Assembly (NCBI GenBank): GCA_019348265.1
Contig: JAHWJV010000106.1
Coordinates: 1-9,387 of the forward strand
DNA: 9,387 nt
Direction: 5' to 3'
Source: Gemmatimonadota bacterium
GTDB taxonomy: Bacteria; Gemmatimonadota; Gemmatimonadetes; Longimicrobiales; Longimicrobiaceae
Of the stretch, positions 5,989 to 9,387 are shown piece by piece. The notes below the pieces were generated by a model, which was given only the letters and a program-made list of their open reading frames with translations, was not told the origin of the DNA and made no database searches. The position numbers and the translations under genes were made by a program. The number at the start of each line of letters is the position of its first letter. Within the stretch, counting starts at the first letter, position 1.

Positions 5989-7296
5989 TTATGCTACCGC
6001 CGCCCTGGATGTCTCCGGCGCCCCGCGCATGTACCTCCGAATCCCGAACACCATCAGCAGGGCGATGGACAGGTAGATCCCGGAGGTGGCGCTGATGCTC
6101 CCGCTCATCCCGTAGCGCTCGGACATCGCGCCGATGGCGATGGGGGCGAGGCCGCCGCCGAGCCAGCCGATGGAGTTCATGAACCCGAGCGCCGACGCGC
6201 GGCGCTCCGGCCGGACCACGTCGTAGAGCGACGCCCAGATGTTGGCGTCGTACATCCCCTTGAAGTAGCCGAAGCCGATCAGCGCGAAGACGAGGACGGG
6301 AACTGAGACCGTCCAGCCGCTGAGGAAGATGAAGGGCACGCCGAGGAAGAGCCCCGTCGCCTGCGCCATCATCCGCCCGCCGCGGAAGCGGCGCACCAGC
6401 CGGTCGGCCACGAAGCCGCCGGTGAGCACGCCGAGTACCGAGGCGAGCTGCAGGTACGCGGTCGCGCTGAAGCCGGCCATCGCCAGCGTCATCCCGAACT
6501 TGTCGTGCAGGAAGGAGGGCATCCAGGAGAGGAAGATCAGCGCCACGAAGTTGGCGCCGACGAAGACGATGGTGAGAATGCGCGCCATCGGGTGCGAGTA
6601 GACGTCCTTCACCGTCTGCCAGGCGGGAGCCGCGCTGGTGGTCGCCGCGTGCGGCCCGCCCTCGATCTCGCCCGCTACCTCCGCCTCGGCCGCGCCGCGA
6701 CGCGGCTCCCGCAGGAACGTCCAGAGGGCGACCCCGAGCACCACGCCGAGGATGCCGAAGATGTAGAACCCCGAGCGCCAGCCGTAGAGCTGCCCCGTGT
6801 AGCCGGCCACGGTCCCGCCGGCGATGGTCCCCGCGTACACGCTGGACTGGTGCAGGGACATGGCCCGGGAGCGGGTCGCCGGGCTGTGATAGTCCGCGAC
6901 CAGGGACATCGCGGCCGGGAAGTAGAAGGCCTCGCCGAGCCCCTCCAGCGAGCGGAAGAGCAGCAGGTGCCAGTACTCCGTGGACAGGGCGGTGGCGATG
7001 GTGACCACGGACCAGAAGATCAGCCCGCCCAAGATCAGCGTCTTCCGCGTCATCCGATCTCCGATCAGTCCGGCGATCGGGCCGAAGGCGGCGTAGACCC
7101 AGCTGAACGAGGCGGCGACGAAGCCGAGCTGCACGTTGCTCAGGTTCATCTCCTCCCTCAGCAGGGGGAAGACGGAGAAGATCGCCTGGCGGTCCGCGTA
7201 GTTGAAGAAGCAGACGAACCAGAGCATCCCCACGACCCACCACTTGTACGTGCTCGACGCCGTCGCTTCTCCGGTGAGCGGTCGCGGTTCAGACAT
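5989..7296 (-). CDS. MFS transporter, anion:cation symporter (hexuronate/sugar-acid) type
   Basis: A 435-residue inner-membrane permease with about 12 hydrophobic segments in two halves, joined by a charged Ala/Glu-rich cytoplasmic loop near 196-230. F-N-Y-A-D-R (about 31-36) in helix 1 is the N-Y-x-D-R signature of the ACS family (ExuT/GudP-like). GLIGDRMTRK (76-85) is MFS motif A after helix 2, and GGFVADRLVRR is its counterpart in the second half. The family imports sugar acids and related organic anions with protons; the substrate here is unknown, and a neutral sugar is possible given the isomerase neighbour. I chose ATG 7296; a GTG at 7302 is also in frame. Either start lies within the end of the isomerase gene (8-nt overlap with the ATG), so translation is probably coupled. 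Confidence 0.88.
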   Translation of the reverse strand: MSEPRPLTGEATASSTYKWWVVGMLWFVCFFNYADRQAIFSVFPLLREEMNLSNVQLGFVAASFSWVYAAFGPIAGLIGDRMTRKTLILGGLIFWSVVTIATALSTEYWHLLLFRSLEGLGEAFYFPAAMSLVADYHSPATRSRAMSLHQSSVYAGTIAGGTVAGYTGQLYGWRSGFYIFGILGVVLGVALWTFLREPRRGAAEAEVAGEIEGGPHAATTSAAPAWQTVKDVYSHPMARILTIVFVGANFVALIFLSWMPSFLHDKFGMTLAMAGFSATAYLQLASVLGVLTGGFVADRLVRRFRGGRMMAQATGLFLGVPFIFLSGWTVSVPVLVFALIGFGYFKGMYDANIWASLYDVVRPERRASALGFMNSIGWLGGGLAPIAIGAMSERYGMSGSISATSGIYLSIALLMVFGIRRYMRGAPETSRAAVA

Positions 7297-8692
7297 CGCC
7301 ACACAGCGCGATCTCGAGACCCATCTCCTCCAGCGCCGCGGCCTTTGCGTAGAGCCCGCGCCGGGCGCAGGCCGCGTCGGGGGCGTAGACCACCTGGATG
7401 TGGTTGGATTTGTGTCGCGCCATCATCTGGTCGCGCGTCACCCCCTTCAGCACCGCGTGCATGATCGGCCACTGCGGTGTGGTACGCTGCCAGCGGTCCT
7501 CCGTCTCCTCCCGCGGGAGCTCGACGATGGAGGCGAGGCCGAGGTCGCACTTGAGCCGCCCATCCTCCACGAACACCCGGCTCCAGACGATTTCGCCCGG
7601 GCGGCTGATTCCCTTCACTGTCCCGCCGCCCAACCGGAAGAACATCGGGGGCTGCCGCTCGCTGGTCGCGCCCTGGTACCCGCCGATGAAGTGCGCTGGC
7701 GGTGCCGCGCCCGAGATCTCGAAGACCCACACGTACTCGTCGCGCCCGTCCGCCTGGTAGCGGCGCGCCCAGCGCAGGTCGTGCAGGGTGGTCTCGGGCG
7801 GGTAGCCGAGCTCACGCCAGAGCCGGTAGGTCACCAGCGCGTCGACCGCTGCGCACTCGTCCACCTCGTTGAAGTGCGGCAGCGCCTCGCCCGCGTACAA
7901 TTCCGCGCCCGTCCCTTCGTGGAAGACAGGCGGCCGGTCGACGTTGTTCAGGAGCCCCTCCGCAAGGTCGGACGCGGGGGCGAGGTCCTTCAGCCCCTGC
8001 TGGTACTGGATGCCGATCGCGGCGCACCCGAACTCGTCGGCGATCCGCACCGCCGCGACGTACATCCGGCACTGCTCCAGGAGTTGCTGGAGGGTCAGCT
8101 GCGTCGCCTCGTCCTCACCGAGGTCGAAGCTCATCCCGCGCGCCTGCAGCCAGCTCAGGACCGCCTCCGCCTCCGCGTCGCTCACCGTCAGCATCTTCGC
8201 GTACAGGCCGCTCTGGCTGAGCCGCTCCTTGAAGATGCCCGTCGGGTGCAGCAGCTCGTCCGGGACGATGGCGTTGTACATCCCCATGCACCCCTCGTCG
8301 AACACGCCTATGATCGCCTTCTCCTCGCGCAGGGCCCGGCCCAAAGCTGCGCCGAGCTCGGTCGCCCCGGGCTCGCCCGCGCCAGCCTCGAAGGGTCGCA
8401 CGTGAGAGCTGTCGTGCCGCACCTCGCCTGAGCTCAGCCAGCGCTCGAGGCCGGTGAGGAAGAACGGGTCGTCGAAAGCTTCGCTCCAGAGCGAGCTGTA
8501 GCGGACCCCGGCCTTGGTGAGCGAGGCGTTCAGGTTCAGCAGGCCCACCAGCCCGGGGTAGGTGCCGTCCCAGTTCGCGACGGTGAGGATCGGACCCTCG
8601 TGCGTGAAGAGTCCGGGGAGCACGTGGTGGCTGTACTGCCAGACCGCCTCCGCCACGATCAGTGGGGCCGCGCGAGGAATTCCACGAAACAC
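7289..8692 (-). CDS. L-fucose isomerase-like protein, N-terminus probably lost
   Basis: A 467-residue protein from the first legal start (GTG 8692). It resembles L-fucose/L-arabinose isomerase-related sugar isomerases, cytoplasmic enzymes converting aldoses to ketoses. Recognisable blocks are PLIVAEAVWQYSHHVLPGL (about 9-27), P-I-L-T-V-A-N-W with P-G-L-V-G-L-L-N-L-N (34-55), I-I-G-V-F-D-E-G-C-M-G-M-Y (127-139), A-A-I-G-I-Q-Y-Q-Q-G (224-233) and HKSNHIQ (427-433). The acidic D132-E133 and the histidines H427/H431 are candidate metal ligands, by analogy only. Good coding sequence continues upstream of 8692 without a start codon, so the gene is probably truncated or damaged at its 5' end; no ribosome site precedes 8692. 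It overlaps the MFS gene, suggesting that the sugar imported by that transporter is its substrate. The family call is moderate. Confidence 0.65.
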   Translation of the reverse strand: MFRGIPRAAPLIVAEAVWQYSHHVLPGLFTHEGPILTVANWDGTYPGLVGLLNLNASLTKAGVRYSSLWSEAFDDPFFLTGLERWLSSGEVRHDSSHVRPFEAGAGEPGATELGAALGRALREEKAIIGVFDEGCMGMYNAIVPDELLHPTGIFKERLSQSGLYAKMLTVSDAEAEAVLSWLQARGMSFDLGEDEATQLTLQQLLEQCRMYVAAVRIADEFGCAAIGIQYQQGLKDLAPASDLAEGLLNNVDRPPVFHEGTGAELYAGEALPHFNEVDECAAVDALVTYRLWRELGYPPETTLHDLRWARRYQADGRDEYVWVFEISGAAPPAHFIGGYQGATSERQPPMFFRLGGGTVKGISRPGEIVWSRVFVEDGRLKCDLGLASIVELPREETEDRWQRTTPQWPIMHAVLKGVTRDQMMARHKSNHIQVVYAPDAACARRGLYAKAAALEEMGLEIALCGDV

Positions 8693-8803
8693 CTCGATCC
8701 CACGCTTCTGGCTGTCGATGAAGCCGTGCTGCTTCTCGGGATCGTAGCCGTGGGCGCGCTGGACGCGGCCGCCGAAGCGCTCGACGGCGGCGACGATCTT
8801 GCG
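8693..8803 (-). pseudogene. 5' coding remnant of the isomerase gene, no start codon
   Basis: 37 codons in frame with the isomerase, between an in-frame TGA (8806..8804) and GTG 8692, contain no ATG, GTG or TTG. They translate to residues that look genuinely coding: I-V-A-A-V-E-R-F-G-G-R-V, then A-H-G-Y-D-P-E-K-Q-H-G-F-I-D-S-Q-K-R-G-I-E-V. In relatives as I remember them, an R-A-H-x-Y-D-P and H-G-F-I-x-S-Q segment lies inside the protein, preceded by about 30 more residues. A single-base change near 8800 would join this frame to ATG 8814 (M-V-G-D-A), but that would still give a shortened N-terminus. Confidence 0.6.
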
Positions 8804-8836
8804 TCACCCACCATGACAGGAGGGACGACCGGGAAC

Positions 8837-8855
8837 ACGCGCCAAAACGGCGCGT
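8837..8855. terminator. Short GC-rich hairpin after the regulator gene (weak terminator)
   Basis: ACGCGCC (8837-8843) and GGCGCGT (8849-8855) form a perfect 7-bp stem with a 5-nt loop, about 35 bp past the regulator's stop on the minus strand. On the minus strand it is followed by GTTCCC rather than a U-run, so termination would be weak. It separates the regulator from the damaged start of the isomerase. Confidence 0.35.
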
Positions 8856-8889
8856 CTGGTTGGATCGCCGACGACTCCTGTGGCGAATT

Positions 8890-9387
8890 TCACCTCCGAA
8901 GGTCTCGGAGCTGGCGACGCGACGAGATGCCCAACTTCCGGTAGGTCCGGGCCAAGTGCCCCTGGACCGTCCGGGATGAGATGAACAGCTTCTCGCCGAT
9001 CTCGGGATTCGTCAGGCCCTCCACCGCCAGTTCGACCACCTGACGCTCGGCCGGGCTGAGGCTGGCCCATCCCCGCGCCGGACGATCCCTGGTACCCCGG
9101 CCCCGCACCGCCAGCGCCACCGCCTCTTCGGGGCCGATGCTAGTGCCCTGCGCCCAGGCCTCTTCCAGCTCGTCCGCCGGCATCTCGGCGCGGAGACGGT
9201 CGGCATCGAGCTGATAGATGGGGAGCTCAGCCGGGGTGCGGGTGGCGCCGCTCCCGATCCGCAGGGCCTCGGCGGCGCCGAACAGCCGGGCCGCATGAGC
9301 AAGTCGGCCGTGGTCGATGGCCAGACCGCCAAGCGCTTCCAGGGCGCGTGCCGTTCCCCCCAGGTCACCTGTCTCGCCGTGGAGGCC
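8890..9387 (-). CDS. LuxR-type regulator, C-terminal part (5' end beyond the window)
   Basis: 165 codons are open to the window edge with no need of a start; the gene enters from the right. Residues 13-90 of the fragment (A-L-E-A-L-G-G-L-A, R-L-F-G-A-A-E-A-L-R, then A-W-A-Q-G and E-E-A-V-A-L-A) form helical tetratricopeptide-like repeats typical of the end of large ATP-binding LuxR (LAL/MalT-like) regulators. Residues 109-165 are a GerE/LuxR helix-turn-helix: LSPAERQVVELAVEGLTN, P-E-I-G-E-K-L-F-I-S, then recognition helix S-R-T-V-Q-G-H-L and R-K-L-G-I-S-S-R. It binds DNA as a transcription factor. It is on the same strand as the sugar genes and directly upstream of them, but control of them is only a guess. 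Confidence 0.85.
   Translation of the reverse strand, partial: GLHGETGDLGGTARALEALGGLAIDHGRLAHAARLFGAAEALRIGSGATRTPAELPIYQLDADRLRAEMPADELEEAWAQGTSIGPEEAVALAVRGRGTRDRPARGWASLSPAERQVVELAVEGLTNPEIGEKLFISSRTVQGHLARTYRKLGISSRRQLRDLRR

Noticed and set aside
5056..6306. 416-residue plus-strand open frame spanning the intergenic gap
   Set aside because: Mostly antisense to the DUF1080 and MFS genes, with no recognisable domain.
5765..7243. 492-residue minus-strand frame inside the MFS gene
   Set aside because: Arg/Gly-rich frame-shifted shadow of the transporter; lacks membrane segments.
8115..8807. 230-residue minus-strand frame from a GTG at 8807
   Set aside because: Out-of-frame shadow of the isomerase; Arg/Pro-rich and without family motifs.

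Overview
The window is high-GC bacterial DNA. Gemmatimonadota (for example a Longimicrobium-like lineage) is my best guess. The reasons are the strong GC3 bias, a DUF1080 lipoprotein next to a HEAT-repeat 'membrane-bound dehydrogenase' protein, and an intergenic mix of GC-rich hairpins and heptad repeats. Acidobacteriota or a related phylum would also fit, and no marker gene settles it.

Left part (1-1580): the head of a chromosomal-type integron. A complete integron integrase gene (intI, 502-1539, + strand) has all the tyrosine-recombinase catalytic residues and the IntI-specific extra segment. About 190 bp upstream of it is a candidate attI insertion point, GTTAGGC on the minus strand (306-312). 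Immediately beyond that, divergent from intI as cassettes should be, is a small DUF433 antitoxin gene (7-231, minus). Its stop overlaps the GTG start of a further gene that leaves the window, probably a DUF5615 PIN-like toxin. The first cassette therefore appears to carry a toxin-antitoxin module. The intI-attI spacer contains a perfect palindrome, further copies of the same hexamer, and -10-like elements facing both ways. intI ends in a perfect bidirectional terminator hairpin (1541-1579).

Middle and right part (1608-8803): four minus-strand genes that look like sugar uptake and degradation. Transcription runs right to left: a fucose-isomerase-like enzyme, an MFS transporter overlapping it by 8 nt, a 510-bp gap, a DUF1080 lipoprotein (possible glycoside or 3-keto-sugar hydrolase), a repeat-filled spacer, and a large exported beta-propeller plus HEAT-repeat protein. 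A plausible reading is that the two exported proteins process a sugar compound in the periplasm, the MFS protein imports the product and the isomerase acts on it in the cytoplasm. The substrate cannot be read from sequence. The isomerase appears to have lost its N-terminus: clearly coding sequence continues 37 codons upstream of the first legal start and then meets an in-frame stop.

Right edge (8890-9387): the C-terminal part of a LuxR-type (MalT/LAL-like) regulator, cut by the window end.

The integron head (intI, attI, TA cassette) is the most interesting system here. The damaged isomerase and the composite repeat come next.
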